Assembly: GCF_051622035.1 (NCBI RefSeq)
Contig: NC_135362.1
Location: 25,133,001 to 25,197,000, forward strand
Length of the DNA stretch: 64,000 nucleotides
From: Arctopsyche grandis
Lineage: Eukaryota > Arthropoda > Insecta > Trichoptera > Hydropsychidae
Reading direction: 5' to 3'
Shown: in pieces, positions 1 through 12,614 of the stretch
How positions within the stretch are numbered: position 1 is the stretch's first letter
Layout: every line of letters starts with the position of its first letter
Position numbers and translations under genes: made by a program
Notes under the pieces: model-generated
What the model was told of the DNA's origin: nothing
Database searches by the model: none
Seen by the model: the letters and a program-made list of their open reading frames with translations, nothing else

Positions 1-866
1 AACTATGGAATAATCTTCCTCATTTAGTGACCGCTTTCTACCCACATTATATTTTTTTAACCAATAGCGTATTTTAAGTTGTTTATTTTATACGAACCAT
101 ATTTGGGAAAAAAAATCTATTACTATTCTCATAATTCATTGTATAAATTATTTTGGTGGGTTTGTCAACAGCTGCAACGCAATCAGCTGATAAAGTTGTC
201 AATTCAAATTCTCTCCCACTTAATAACCAGTGTGTAATTAAACATATAACATCATCGATAGATGTCAATTGTGATATTTCAATAATAGTTAACCCTTTGA
301 ATGCTGACCAACGCCGATCGGCGATTTGCCAACAAGTCCATGGGCCTGAATAACACCGATAGGCCTTGTATTTCGAGCATGTACAGAGTAAACAAGAATA
401 CTACCCGCTAAGCTTATCCAGGTAGCATTGAAAAAAAATGCATTGAACATGGGTCGTGTAGTCCGTGTCAACATTTATAAAGACTGGTTTACACCGGAAT
501 TTCTGAATTTGTAACCATAGCAGAATTTCCCGATAGAAATCTGTAACTGCTGAGAATTTTAGATTATGACTTGGCATTTAGATTGTGAGCATTACATTTT
601 AACAACAATGAAAAAAAGAACTAGTTTTGGAACAATACATTCATTAAAAGACTTCTTTAGTTTATTTTATATTGTTGCAAGATATATTAGAGAGTCTAAA
701 CACACCTTTACAAAATTCTAAATCCTCGGCGGCAGTTATCTAGGGTTTTTTTGGATTAGCTACAATTTTTATACCTGCTTTCTATTAGATTTCTAAATAA
801 TTCTATTTGGAAATTTTCAGCGTGGCGGGCTTTCAACAGAAAAGACGTCAGCACTCAAAGGTTTAA
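1..866. repeat. Direct duplicate of 5507-6389, containing a TTAA-flanked piggyBac-like relic
   Basis: Nearly identical to 5507-6389. Inside, 293-862 is bounded by TTAA at 289-292 and 863-866, begins CCCTTTGAATGCTGACC and ends with the near-inverse CACTCAAAGG, as expected for a piggyBac-type terminus. A minus-strand ORF (289-474) has the pattern TTRPMFNAFFFNATWISLAGSI, which resembles the piggyBac C-terminal motif around RRWPMxxFFN, but it is short and decayed. The duplication also covers the left flank and continues out of the window. Confidence 0.6.
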
Positions 867-1074
867 GAGCTAACATTTTTTCAACTTACCAAATTTTAAG
901 GTACTAATCGATTTGATTTGGTTAAGTGAATAGAAATACAAACAATATTAAACTTATACTTGGTTCTGCTGAGTAAATCTTTGTGAGTGCAGTCGCTCAT
1001 GTTTCCTACCCAACAGTTCCACTTTCGATTCCTTCGCTTTCATTCTTGCCTCTTATAGGTTGTACTAAACCATC

Positions 1075-1493
1075 GGTAAAAGTGAGAACGCTCGACAGGA
1101 AAAGCGGGGTTAGATGTTGGTTGCCATTATGCCGGCGCCAGCCATGTGTTCAAAGATGTGATCAAATAAGTGTTCACATGTGTGGCACGGGCATTTGATA
1201 CTATTGCCACATATTTGATCACTTAAGTGCCGTTCCGTGTCGGTTTTTTAGCGCACATCAAAGGGATAAAAGTCCAAATGTTTGTGTGCCTGCCACACCG
1301 TGCGAAGCCCAGTTGCGCGAGCCTAGTTGATCAAATCTTTGAACACATATCTGGCAGATACAACAATATGTGACCAAATGTGTGAGCAAAGTCTTCAAAG
1401 AAGTGATCACTTCTTTGAACTCATGTCTGGAACCGGCATAATGGCAACCAACATCTAGCCCCGCTTTTCCTGTCGAGCGTACTCACTTTTACC
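1075..1493. mobile_element. MITE with long terminal inverted repeats, 8-bp TSD (hAT-like)
   Basis: The ends form about 70-bp inverted repeats starting GGTAAAAGTGAG. The flanks AAACCATC (1067-1074) and AAACCATA (1494-1501) match in seven of eight positions, which fits an 8-bp duplication. The interior is packed with variants of TGATCA and GTGTTCA subterminal motifs, a hAT-type trait. No coding capacity. Confidence 0.75.
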
Positions 1494-4189
1494 AAACCAT
1501 ATGCCTCCATACATTTTTCTTACGACTTACACTTCTAAATACATACTTTCTCTTGGGTACCATTCTAGTATAATAAATCTCTTGTTCATCTCCCGTTTGA
1601 TTTTCTATCCACACGACTCACCCATTTCATCACTCTTTCAACGTGTTTTGCTTATGTCTCACTAAGCAGATACATTAGAATTGAATGAAATATTTTAACA
1701 TACATCATGCTTCGTCTTATTTTCTTACTATTTCAGCTAGCTATAGCTCAGTTTTGTTAAAATATACACTGAAAATTGTATATTTAAGCGTTGAAATGTT
1801 TAGACTACAAATGCAAGTATACGATCCAAAAACCCCGCTATACATACACATTTCCTTCAGTTTGGTTTAAACATATACTAATCCGATTCTAATCTACCTC
1901 TTTTTTTCTATCTGAGACCTTCAACCGAAAACTTGAAAGTACTGGAGCTCGTGTATAGATAAATTGGGGTGTTGACGCCAAGTGTACAGTTTATGGTTGC
2001 GTTTGAACGAATTTCTAATAATATCCAGGTCAGAGGCCTGGAATAGAATCGATAGATCTCGATACGCCCATGCAAATGTGCTCAGGCCTTATTCGAGCTT
2101 AGAATGTGCTCGTATATATGTATGTAAATATGTAGGCATACATTGTCCTGTAGGTGCAAATACAGGAAATGTTGCTTTTGATCAGCCCACGAGTGGAGCA
2201 TCCATTAATACATCATCTGGATACTAAATCAGCATTTAATGTTCTATACGTTTTAACTGTCTTCACCGGTATAAATGTATCCACTTGCGCTTAATATTAT
2301 CTTCTATAAAATGATACTATGTATGAAGAAATCTTCGTCACAAAAAGTTACTTAACAATTATTTTTCCCGTCTCAATTTATGTCGCAATCTATTATACAT
2401 ACTATCTGCATATAGAAAAAAACCATTTACAATTCAAAACGGCGTGTATTTAATTGATCAGTAATTTATTCAGCTTTTGATTAACAAAAATAACTAAATT
2501 GTCAGTAAATATTTTCTATACACTCAGTTATTAAACCAAATGATCAGTTATTAAACTAAATAATCAGTTATTAAAACAAAATAATCAGATAATAAAATTA
2601 AACGGTCGATGATTATTATACATACATACATAAGATGATCAGTAATTTCATTTAAAAATGACAGCCAGAAAATCGTCAGTGTTGCCATATCGCATTATAT
2701 GCTATGTATTCTGGTTGTATAGGTATTATTGTATTTTTGACCGTTATCGTACACTCGTCGTATTGGAGCGATCTGTAATGCCGAGTGTATATTGATTGTA
2801 ACAATAAAAATATATAGTATAAAAAATCCTGATGAATTTTTCCACGTAGCAACATTATTTTAATAATCTCCCCTCTCTCCGTTAGCAACCCCCTCGCTCC
2901 AGGTTCAGTTCAGTCTCACTGTCATGAATAAATACCGCCCCTATATGAATAGTGAATAGGGCCAACCCTAACTTAACCTAACCCAACCTAATCTTAAATT
3001 AATAAATACCGACCCTAACAACCTAATCTTAAATTAATACGAATACGATCATTCAGAATAAGTTACTGATCAAGTTTATAATTAATTACTGATAAATTTT
3101 TCATTTTTTTAGTGACCACTTTTGGAATTAGAAACTAACCAAATAATTTGTTGCTATTCAAACCTACCGAATTTCGTATATTAACTCGCGATACTCTAAC
3201 TTAGAAAGTAGATTACAAACAAATTAGAATAGGATAATTTCCAAATTTAATCTTCCTGAGAGACGCTGAATATTGCTTATTTGTTTGTCCACTATGCAGA
3301 TCAATAGTTAGGTCAAATTAGGACTATCAAATTTGGTATACTATCTCATGGCACCATAATTTCGAATTATACTTATTTTTGAAAGATTTTTTTTTCAATC
3401 GTTGCTGTTCAATTTATTTCGCAATGTACGTACATATGTGTATATGTATGTATGTATAATAAACTGTATAAATAATCTCAATGAGCGTGATCGACACTGT
3501 ACATTATGATCGTTAAAATGTGTGCGTTATGATCGTTAAAATGCTTTCTATTAAATGAGACAATTTCTTTTTTTGCCGTCTTGTCGAATTTTATTCCATG
3601 TTTACACGCAAAATTCATACAGTTGGCGAAACTTTCTACATCAAAAAGAAAAAAAAATTAAAAACGATCATTTAAGAAACCTAGGAAAAGTTTCGTACGG
3701 AAACCTTATAAATGGTTTGTAATTAAACCCTTTCCAATGAACTCCTTAACTACATATTCAAAGAAAAACATTGTCTGAAACCTTACAGACTTATAAATGT
3801 ACTCGTATTTTTTTAATCGTCCTTTCATAATTATGAAACGATCGTTTTCTGGTTGTTTTTATTAAAAAATCAATACCAGACTTTATTTGTGTTCGTGAAC
3901 GTTGCTTTTGATTGGCAATAAATCGCAAATTGTATGAAATAAAAGTTCAGTACGCTAGTTTAGTTCACTCTACAAACCTAGCTGAAGCAACAAAGATTAC
4001 AATACAAATACACACGAGTATCTAAGATACGAGCGCCACATTGTCGTCTGTGCATTACAACAGACTCAAACCGCCAGCTGATTCATACTTTTTTATGACT
4101 TACAACCACCACAGTAGCACTGTACATCACTCAAACACTAATAGCGTCACATCAAACATTATTTGACAACTAGTGTTGTACCCGATGAA

Positions 4190-4400
4190 ATATCAACGCA
4201 TGGGTGTTGGCATATTAAGTTATTAAATTTTAAAAAATTAAAAGAAATGTGTCGGTTCTGTGTTCGATCCGCATGCGGTCGAATTTTTTCAAATACCTTT
4301 TAAATATATTTATATTTAATTGTTTAATATGAAAAAAATGGTAAAAACTACCTACCTACATATAAACAATATAAAACACCAATAGTAAAATTAATTTATT
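4190..4400 (+). repeat. Dispersed repeat, inverted copy at 23240-23483
   Basis: Shares GCATGGGTGTTGGCATATTA, the GTTCGATCCGCATGCGGTCG block and the CCTACCTACATATA to AACACCAATA tail with the reverse complement of 23240-23483. The GTTCGATCC piece looks like a Pol III B box but I cannot place a matching A box. Confidence 0.6.
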
Positions 4401-4513
4401 AAATCTCAGAGACTTTGCGCCTTGTATTTGTCTAGAGAAAACATTGGTAGCAAACAGTATATGTATAAGTTTTTTTCTATATATTTGATCAGCATTTTAT
4501 CATATATATATAT

Positions 4514-4671
4514 GAAGGGCTCGGGGCAAGATAGTGTCAACCACCATTTGGGTCCAAATTTTTCCGAATATGCCATCCTATGTATGTAAATTAATCATTT
4601 TACATAGGATGGCATATTCGGGAAAATTTGGACCAAAATGATGGTTGACACTATCTTGCCCCGAGCCCTTC
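4514..4671. mobile_element. Near-perfect 158-bp palindrome (foldback MITE)
   Basis: Arms of about 73 bp run from GAAGGGCTCGGGGCAAGATA inward and back out with only a few mismatches, around a short loop near 4585-4600. It is flanked by ATATAT on both sides, consistent with insertion into a TA-rich target. Confidence 0.75.
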
Positions 4672-5000
4672 ATATATGATCAGCTGGAGACTTGAATCCG
4701 ATTTTTCAATATTTCTTCTTGAACTGAAATTTACATTATTTAACTTAATTATATAATTTTCATCATATAAATTAAACCAATGGTTCACTGTCAAGCAAGT
4801 CGCGCATAATAAAGCATTTATAGCTTTTACCCACTTTACTATAATATAATATGTATTTACAATGTATAATATTCACACAAAGCACTAAACTCTCAACGCG
4901 ATCATAAATAGATATTATTATATTAACAAAACGTCTAGATTCTAGATTTAATTTTACATTTACACGGCTTTTGTTTACGTTTGGCAATGTTTACTTTCAG

Positions 5001-8000
5001 CTCAAGAGCGAAGACCTCATAAAAGCATACATGGAAAGACTGCAAGACATAAATCCGATTCTGAACTGCCTGGTCGAGGACAGGTTCAAAGATGCCCTTG
5101 AAGAGGCTAGGAACGCCGACAAGCTGGTTGAAGGAGGCACCATGTCCGAGGACCAACTAGCCAAGGAGAAGCCCTTGTTAGGATTGCCGTTCACAACCAA
5201 AGATTGCATCATGGTCAAAGGTTAATTTTGGCAAACGCTAAAATGTACATTGTATACGTGTACATTCAATTCATCCTTGAAATATTGAAATTGAACATTA
5301 TTTTGTATTACATAGTTGTTGAAGCAGTTCGGTTGCCAAATTATATTAACATATAATCTACGCTATGAATAATCGGTGATATAATTTTCACTGCTAAAGC
5401 TGCGCCCGTCCATCTCCAAATGTTTGCTTTATCGTTTCTACAGATATCTCAGTACTATACATCATGGTTGGGTATTATTTCATCATGCATTATTCATATG
5501 GTGGCCAACTATGGAATAATCTTCCTCATTTAGTGACCGCTTTCTACCCACAATATATTTTTTAACCAATAGCGTATTTTAAGTTGTTTATTTTATACGA
5601 ACCATATTTGGGAAAAAAAATCTATTACTATTCTATTCTCATAATTCATTGTATAAATTATTATGGTGGGTTTGTCAACAGCTGCAACGCAATCAGCTGA
5701 TAAAGTTGTCAATTCAAATTCTCTCCCACTTAATATCCAGTGTGTAATTAAACATATAACATCATCGATAGGTGTCAATTGTGATATTTCAATAATAGTT
5801 AACCCTTTGAATGCTGACCAACGCCGATCGGCGTTTTGCCAACAAGTTCATGGGCCTGAATAACACCGATAGGCCTTGTATTTTGAGCATGTACATAGTA
5901 AACAAGAATACTACCCGCTAAGCTTATCCAGGTAGCATTGAAAAAAAATGCATTGAACATGGGTCGTGTAGTCCGTGTCAACATTTATAAAGACTGGTTT
6001 ACACCGGAATTTCTGAATTTATAACCATAGCAGAATTTCCAGATAGAAATCCCTAACTGCTGAGTATTTTAGATTATGGTTTGGCATTTAGATTGTGAGC
6101 GTTACATTTTAACAACAATGAAGAAGATGGAACGAGTTTTGGAACAATACATTCATTAATAGACTTCTTTAGTTTATTTTATATTGTTGCAAGATATATT
6201 AGAGAGTCTAAACACACCTTTACAAAACTCTAAATCCTCGGCGGCAGTTATCTAGGGTTTGTTTGGATTAGCTACAATTTATATTACTGCATTCTATTGG
6301 ATTTCTAAATAATTCTAGTTGGAAATGTTGACGAAATTTTCAGTGTGGCCGGCTTTCAACAGAAAAGACGTGAGCACTCAAAGGGTTAACTAGTCGAATT
6401 GCCCAGTATTATTTAAGCCGTCGAAAGTTAGAAAAAAAATAGTACCATTTTGAAAAATTTTGTAGTTATATGAGATCGTGAGATATTATACCAAATTTAG
6501 TGGATCTAATTGAACATTATAGATTTGCATAGTAGATAAACAAAGACTAATCTTTATATAGTAGATGTAATAGTGTTTTAAGGATCAAAATCATTTGAAA
6601 TTCATACGTATTATTTTAATTTACAGATTTACATCATACATCAGGTCTTCTCTCGAGGAAAGATATCATTGCTAAGGAGGATTCTGAATGTATAGCACTT
6701 TTGAGAAAGTCTGGTGCCATACCGATCGGTCTTACAAATGTGTCCGAGTTGTGCATGTGGTAAGTTTTGATTTCAAAACAAAATTATAGCCGAAATGATT
6801 TAACAGACAAATTTTAATAAAAGAAACGTGACTTTCAGGTGGGAAAGCAGTAATAAAGTGCACGGCAGGACGAACAATGCCTACAATGTGAACAGAATCG
6901 TCGGTGGATCGTCAGGTGGAGAAGGTTGCATTCAGAGCGCTATAGGAAGCTCTTTTGGAATCGGTACTCTTTGTGATTGCAAATTGCTAAAAGTCTTGTC
7001 AATTGCTACTTCATTGATTCGGAATTTGTATTTCAGGATCTGATATCGGTGGCTCTATAAGAATGCCAGCGTTTTTCAACGGTATCTTCGGACACAAGCC
7101 TTCGAAATTCACCGTTTCAAGTCATGGACAGTATCCAGCACCTGCGTCCGAATTCCAAGAATCTTTCTTAGGTAAATACATAATATTTTACATAGATATA
7201 TACCAGGAAGGCTTGACAGGAAGACCCCAATGCGCCTTCTTGGTCAATTAATTACAAACGATGCAGCATTTTTATTACATAAATCACTGTACTTCGAGAA
7301 GCTGAAGAACACGAAATTAAAAATGAATGAATTAATTAATCCATTGAGACATCTATGGATTTTTAGATTTTTACATACATTTTTACAAATTGTATATAAA
7401 TACATTAATAAAGAAGATTTATGACAGATGGTGCCAAACATAAATGCAACCACTGAGCTATACTGCTGGCTTAATATTTATATAACCAACTTTATTGTTT
7501 TAATCATTTTTAAATTTAGAATTATACAATTACAATAGGTTTCGATGATTGTATGTAGGTATATCAGAAATTATTTATTGGAAAAACATAATAAAAAGAA
7601 GAGGTACAAAAAAGATGCAATAAATCAAGGCTGTCAAAAAATGGCAGTGGCAGTTATAATAGACCCATTCATAAAATCGTCAGTTTAGAAAACACATTAT
7701 AAATCAAATTGAAGCCTCCATCTGATGATATATTAAGTATGTATAGCAATTACAGTGCTATTGTGGCACCTGAACGTCATATACAAATTAATGAATATGT
7801 ATGTGCGTCATCAGCTAGTGGTTTGAATCCAATGTATCACGTTTTCATTTATAATTAAGCTTAGTCTTTATGGTGCAAATCTCACGTTTTCATCTCAATT
7901 TATTTATTTGATATTAGATTAGGTCAATTTGAGTCGAATATAAATATCTATTGCACCAGGATAGAACTTGGGTTTTTTTTTAGGTTGTGGCTATTTGCAG

Positions 8001-9449
8001 GTACTATATCTGCGACGAGCGCTAAGCCTTCTGCACATGCGTGTGAACTTATAATCCGATTATAATTTCTTACATTTAATGTATGCTAGACTTGTTTAAT
8101 CAATCGTTCAATATACATGAGGCAAATAAATTTCGCACGTTATTAACGTTATCATTTAGCCAGTTCGCGGCTTGTATTTGTATGTAGGTATTATACGTTG
8201 TATAGGATAATAATTTTCTAACAATTAATAATATTAACTAATTTGGATTATATTTTTTACTCTACGTCACTTTACGAGTTCGAACTAAATTTTAACAGTA
8301 AACACGCTGACAGTGACAGTTCACGCGCATGCGCAGAAGGCTTTGCGCCTTTTGCAGATATACTACCTGCAAATAGCCAATAATTCGCAGATATAGTACC
8401 TGCAAATAGCCAATAATTTGCAATAGCACCTGCAAATAGCCACATCCTTTTTTTTATACATATTCTTCATTTTCTTATACATATTTTGAACAGCTTGTCG
8501 TTCGATTCATTTTGTTTTATAGTGAGTGCAGTTTTTTCAATTCTGTAAGACCGGCTAATATTACTATGTTCTAAACTTCAATTGAAGAAATAAAAACCTT
8601 ATAAAAATGTATGTTGCATCGAATGAAAATACATTACGTTTTTATTTACTAGGATTGGGTCCAATGACGAGAAAGGCCACCGACTTAAAACCACTATTGA
8701 AAATCATATCCGGCGACAAAGCGAAGAATTTGAAACTAGACGAAAATGTCCCCGTGAAGAACATCAAGGTCTACTACCAAGAAAACTGTCTGAACACAAA
8801 AATCGTAAGTCCAGTGGACAGTACACTTAAAAGAGTACTTAAAGAAGCAGCCAGTCACCTGTCGACAGTCTGCGACACCAAAGTCAAAAACGTAGAATTC
8901 AAAAAGATGGCCATATCGAGCAAGATATGGCTGGCGAGCATGAACATAAAAGACTCTCTGTCGTTCATGGAACGCCTGACAGGCAACAACAGCGTGCTGA
9001 ATGTGTTGTTAGAAATCGCCAAATGCGCTATCGGCCAATCCAAACACACCTTCGTAGCTCTGATGACGTCTTTCATCGAGAAGATAGGACCACAAGCCGG
9101 CACAAAAGAGCACGAGAAGATGCTGAAGCTGCGCCAGGAGCTGGAGGATGAGTTTAGGGAATTGCTCGGCGACGACGGCGTATTCCTCTACCCGACCCAC
9201 CCGACAGCCGCGCCATTCCACAACGAACCCCTGCTGAAGATGCACAACTTCAACTACACGGCCATCATCAACGTGCTCGGTTTTCCCGCCACGCATATAC
9301 CAATGGGTTTGAACGACGAAGGTCTCCCCATCGGTATCCAGGTTGTGTCCAATTGGAACAACGATAGACTGTGCCTGGCCATAGCCGAAGAGTTGGAGAA
9401 GAAGTTCGGCGGGTGGATAGATCCGTCCAGTAGCAAAAAGGATAATTGA
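5001..9449 (+). CDS. FAAH2: Fatty-acid amide hydrolase 2-like amidase (5' end missing)
   Basis: Amidase-signature serine hydrolase, expected to hydrolyse fatty-acid amides at a membrane. Exons: 5001-5220, 6627-6759, 6839-6963, 7037-7171, 8653-9449. All introns are GT-AG and the phases join without a break, giving 469 codons plus stop. The Ser-Ser-Lys catalytic set is visible: Lys in FTTKD (exon 1), the cis-Ser in GGSSGGEG (exon 3) and the nucleophile in GSDIGGSIR (exon 3/4 join). The flanking runs TNVSELCMW and MPAFFNGIFGHKPS are typical of the FAAH2 branch. Human FAAH2 is about 530 residues, so roughly 60 N-terminal residues, usually including the membrane anchor, are missing. Exon 5001 opens with an acceptor (TTTCAG), so at least one exon lies upstream; I could not find it in 1-5000 and it may be outside the window. 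Introns hold a piggyBac-like copy, a SINE and a MITE. The family call is firm; the substrate is inferred. Confidence 0.93.
5507..6389. repeat. Second copy of 1-866, with TTAA-flanked piggyBac-like element at 5803-6385
   Basis: TTAA at 5799-5802 and 6386-6389 bracket a 583-bp unit starting CCCTTTGAATGCTGACC and ending GAGCACTCAAAGGG. It lies inside intron 1 of the amidase. The minus-strand ORF 5799-5984 is the counterpart of that in copy 1. Similarity to copy 1 stops exactly at the right TTAA but extends left beyond the left TTAA. Confidence 0.65.
7201..7472 (-). mobile_element. tRNA-derived SINE, minus strand
   Basis: On the minus strand the head CCAGCAGTATAGCTCAGTGG resembles a tRNA start with a Pol III A box, and the far end is the family's 3' hairpin (CCAAGAAGGC to GCCTTCCTGG). 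The middle is diverged. It lies 30 bp inside amidase intron 4. Confidence 0.6.
7983..8447. mobile_element. MITE with TIRs and reiterated right terminus
   Basis: The left end GGTTGTGGCTATTTGCAGGT and the right end (reverse complement GGATGTGGCTATTTGCAGGT) form inverted repeats that continue through AGCCTTCTGC. On the right the terminal unit is repeated three times (about 8356-8383, 8384-8414, 8415-8447). The flanks are T/A runs, so no clear TSD. Sits in amidase intron 4. Confidence 0.75.
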
Positions 9450-9568
9450 TGTAGTGATATTTTTGTATATGTATTGATGTTTTTTATTATATGAATGTTA
9501 ACTTTTATGGACTTAACATAGTTGTATGATTATTATTGTATGTACATATAAGTGGTGTCCGTATACTT

Positions 9569-9712
9569 AAGCTGCGTTTCTACATGCAGTATCACTGCTA
9601 GTTTAAGCCCCACTGGCATTTCAAACATACCTGCATGAGCTTACATTACTATTAGAACACCGAATACCGATTAGTTACCAGCCAGTGTTTACTGCCTGTG
9701 TGAACGCAGCTT
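9569..9712. mobile_element. Short MITE downstream of the amidase gene
   Basis: Ends AAGCTGCGTT and AACGCAGCTT are inverted, and the similarity continues through TGCAGTA/TACTGCC and ACTGGC/GCCAGT. No coding. TSD uncertain. Confidence 0.6.
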
Positions 9713-9812
9713 TACCGTTTCCTGGAGTGTCTTATGAATTTGTACGAATGTCACAAAGATAAGTTTTATATTTTATATACCGTACTTTATACATGTTACA
9801 CATATACCTATG

Positions 9813-10202
<390 letters not shown>

Positions 10203-10382
10203 TCCAATCAATATTTTAATAATTAAATGAAACTTTCCGTTTTATATGTATATGGTGTATGTTATATATTTATACACTTGCAAAGATTTTATATCAAAAG
10301 TATTACACATTTATTCAAATTTAATAACTTTATTATTCTAAACCTTAAGTGGTTTATTTGATTGTTTTGTCTGTCCTTTTAA

Positions 10383-10661
10383 CACAATGGTGGCCGCTGA
10401 CTCATATTTGTATCATGTTGAGTGCACAACGCCTAGTGGCCGCTGGTACATATATGATTTACGACTGCGCGAACTGTTTCAGTCCGCTGATATATTTTTG
10501 TATCACGTTTGCGTCAATTGTTTGTGGCAGATGATACAAAAATATGTATCAGTGGACTGAAAAAAATATATTCGCGCAGTCGTGAATCATATATGTATCA
10601 GCGGCCAGTAAGCGTTGTGCACCCAACATGATACAAATATGAGTCAGCGTCCGCCTTACTG
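10383..10661. mobile_element. TTAA-flanked foldback MITE
   Basis: TTAA at 10379-10382 and 10662-10665 flank 279 bp that fold almost completely on themselves. Arms share CGCTGACTCATATTTGTATC, TGCACAACGC, TACATATATGATT and CGACTGCGCGAA. The TTAA target suggests piggyBac-type mobilisation, though the termini begin CA rather than CCC. Confidence 0.65.
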
Positions 10662-10665
10662 TTAA

Positions 10666-11523
10666 GGCCGACATGAACATCAACAAATTCATCACAATCC
10701 CCGAAAAGACATATGCACATATATGCAAGAACTTTTGAATGTAAATCATTATAATTATTTCAGCTTACTATATCTTATATAGGTGCGAATTAACTGTACG
10801 TTAAGAAAAATACTTTGTATCTCAAAAAAAATGTTTGTGCATTATTTTCAGTGCATTAAACAATCTCGTATTGTGCATGGAATAAAATATTTTGGCATTA
10901 TAAAGTGACCATTAAAAAATATGAGACGATCATTCGAAAAAATGGATTTAAGCATTAGAATAGATACAAAAAAAAGTGGCAACGTTAGTTTTCCACTATT
11001 GACAACTGTCAAAAGTGTTTACTTTTGTTTACGTATTAAGTATGAATAGGAATGATGATGTCAGGTCGTAGAGTCGAAGCCAATGTCGTAGGTGTCGAAG
11101 GTCGCAAGCCGAAGAGTAAAAAGGAAGAAATCCAGTAGAGAGAAGCGTTGGTCATTGTCGGTTCGTATTTTGGTATTTGCGACGTTGCCGATAAAGTTCA
11201 TCTGTCATTTTAATACAAATTTCATCCGCTTTTTAAATAGCAAATATCTTTTTCAATGATCAAAGCAATCTGAATCCGTCATTTAGAAATTGCACACAAT
11301 TTTTTTTTAATGTACAGAAACTTTTTTTAATTTTATAAAACGGACATTTAAATTGTTCCCTTTTAATATATGTAGGTTTTAGGAACTGCCAAGTATACTG
11401 TGCATCGCACAAGACGAATATAATTAAATAATAGACATATTTATCTGCAATATACAATAAAAAATCATACTCGAACATTCTAAGAAGAAAATTAAAACAA
11501 TCACATATTTAAAATTAAAATAA
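10666..11523. other. Intergenic, no gene seen
   Basis: AT-rich, with a more GC-balanced patch at about 11060-11190 containing several GTCG-rich repeats (GTCGTAG, GTCGAAG). Nothing else supported. Confidence 0.4.
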
Positions 11524-11529
11524 TTTATT
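11524..11529 (-). terminator. Poly(A) signal of SENP8
   Basis: AATAAA on the minus strand, 114 bases past the SENP8 stop codon. It is the first canonical hexamer I see downstream. Confidence 0.5.
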
Positions 11530-11642
11530 ATTCAACGATATTAATTGTATATAATTTGATGGCAAGAAAACAATCAGACTTTTAATAATAATAATAAGTT
11601 AATATAATACTTAAAATATGCGTTAAGATTGGATAAGAATAA

Positions 11643-12614
11643 TTAAGATCTTTGATTTTGGACCAATTCGCTTATGATCACGAGCAATTGACATCTTTTG
11701 TTCCTAACCGATTCTGCTTCAGCTTTCGGGCACAAGGGCATTATCCCGTTTGTTTGCTTCACATGTTTGGCTATTAAATCGACATTACACAAAACATGGA
11801 TTCCACAATCGTATCCATTTATTTGTTGCAGGCAATCGAGTGAGGTTATTCCGCGATTACCTAAAATCACACACACGGGATCGAGTTACATACATACATA
11901 TACATACAATCCACAACAATGTGGAAATACAAGACGAGACGGAAACAATGAAAATGAGAACTTAAGTAGAGAAATAAATATTCCATAGTTAAATAAAAAT
12001 AAACTACATACATACATACTATAGATTTGTGACTCAAAAAGTACAGAAAAATGACTTTGTAGCATAATGTTAGTGAATGTTTACTTATCTATTTAAAGGC
12101 ACTAATCATATAATTGTTTCCATCTTACCCAGTACTTCAACACTAGGATAGAAATAATCAAACCTATTGGGGCCCCGTTGCTAAGGTAGTGTGCGACGTT
12201 ATGTTGTAAGATTTCGGCCTGTTCGAAGTTGAGATCATTGCACGAGTCGACGTGGAAGTATTTGTCTTCGGGCTGGGAGTAGATGAACAAACTCCAATGC
12301 GAGCCGCCGCAAGAGCCGGCTGCTTCATTATCGTTCAACGCGAAGAATATGAACTTCTTCGTACGGATACCTAAGGGATCCAAGAACAGGCCGACCTCGT
12401 CCTCGCTCAACATTTTCATACATTGCGTAACTTCGGGCGAAACGAATAGCAGGTTTGGGTCGTTTTTATACACGATTTTTTCTAAGAATTCAAAGTAAAA
12501 TGATATAATTGTGTCGTTCAACCAGTACGGTCCTTTGAGGATGTCAATGTCGGATTTCCGCAGGATCGTGTCGTGAAAACTTAATACGTTACTTTCTTTG
12601 GGCATCTTACTCAT
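11643..12614 (-). CDS. SENP8: NEDD8-specific protease, SENP8/Den1 family
   Basis: Ubiquitin-like-protease (C48) family enzyme that matures NEDD8 and removes it from substrates. Coding exons are complement(12164..12614) and complement(11643..11860), joined at phase 1 by a 303-base GT-AG intron, giving 222 residues (human SENP8 is 212). Catalytic residues are visible: His106 in GGSHWSLF, Asp123 in HVDSC, the oxyanion Gln162/163, and Cys169 in NGYDCGIHVLCN. The substrate-groove motif WLNDTIISFYFEFL is at 31-44. The start is taken as the first Met (MSKMPKES); Met4 is possible. An acceptor (CTAACAG) ends at 12643, 28 bases before the ATG, so the 5' UTR is spliced. A poly(A) signal lies on the minus strand at 11524-11529. 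The Cys is encoded in the short second exon. Confident. Confidence 0.95.

Larger units (their letters stand above)
1502..5000. other. AT-rich intergenic or 5' intron sequence
   Basis: No gene seen. It holds four imperfect copies of a 20-21 bp unit (TCAGTTATTAAACCAAATGA-like) at 2523-2607, a weak inverted pair around TTGATCAGTAA (2453-2472 and 3052-3075), a TTATGATCGTTAAAATG direct doublet near 3504-3543, a short TAACCTAACC run near 2968-2990, the repeat at 4190-4400 and the palindrome at 4514-4671. The missing first exon(s) of the amidase were looked for here and not found. Confidence 0.5.

Noticed and set aside
2968-2990. TAACCTAACC run as a telomeric (TTAGG) relic
   Set aside because: Only two or three degenerate units; such short runs are common by chance in insect DNA.
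11698-11988. Plus-strand ORF of 96 codons
   Set aside because: Shadow of the SENP8 second exon on the opposite strand.
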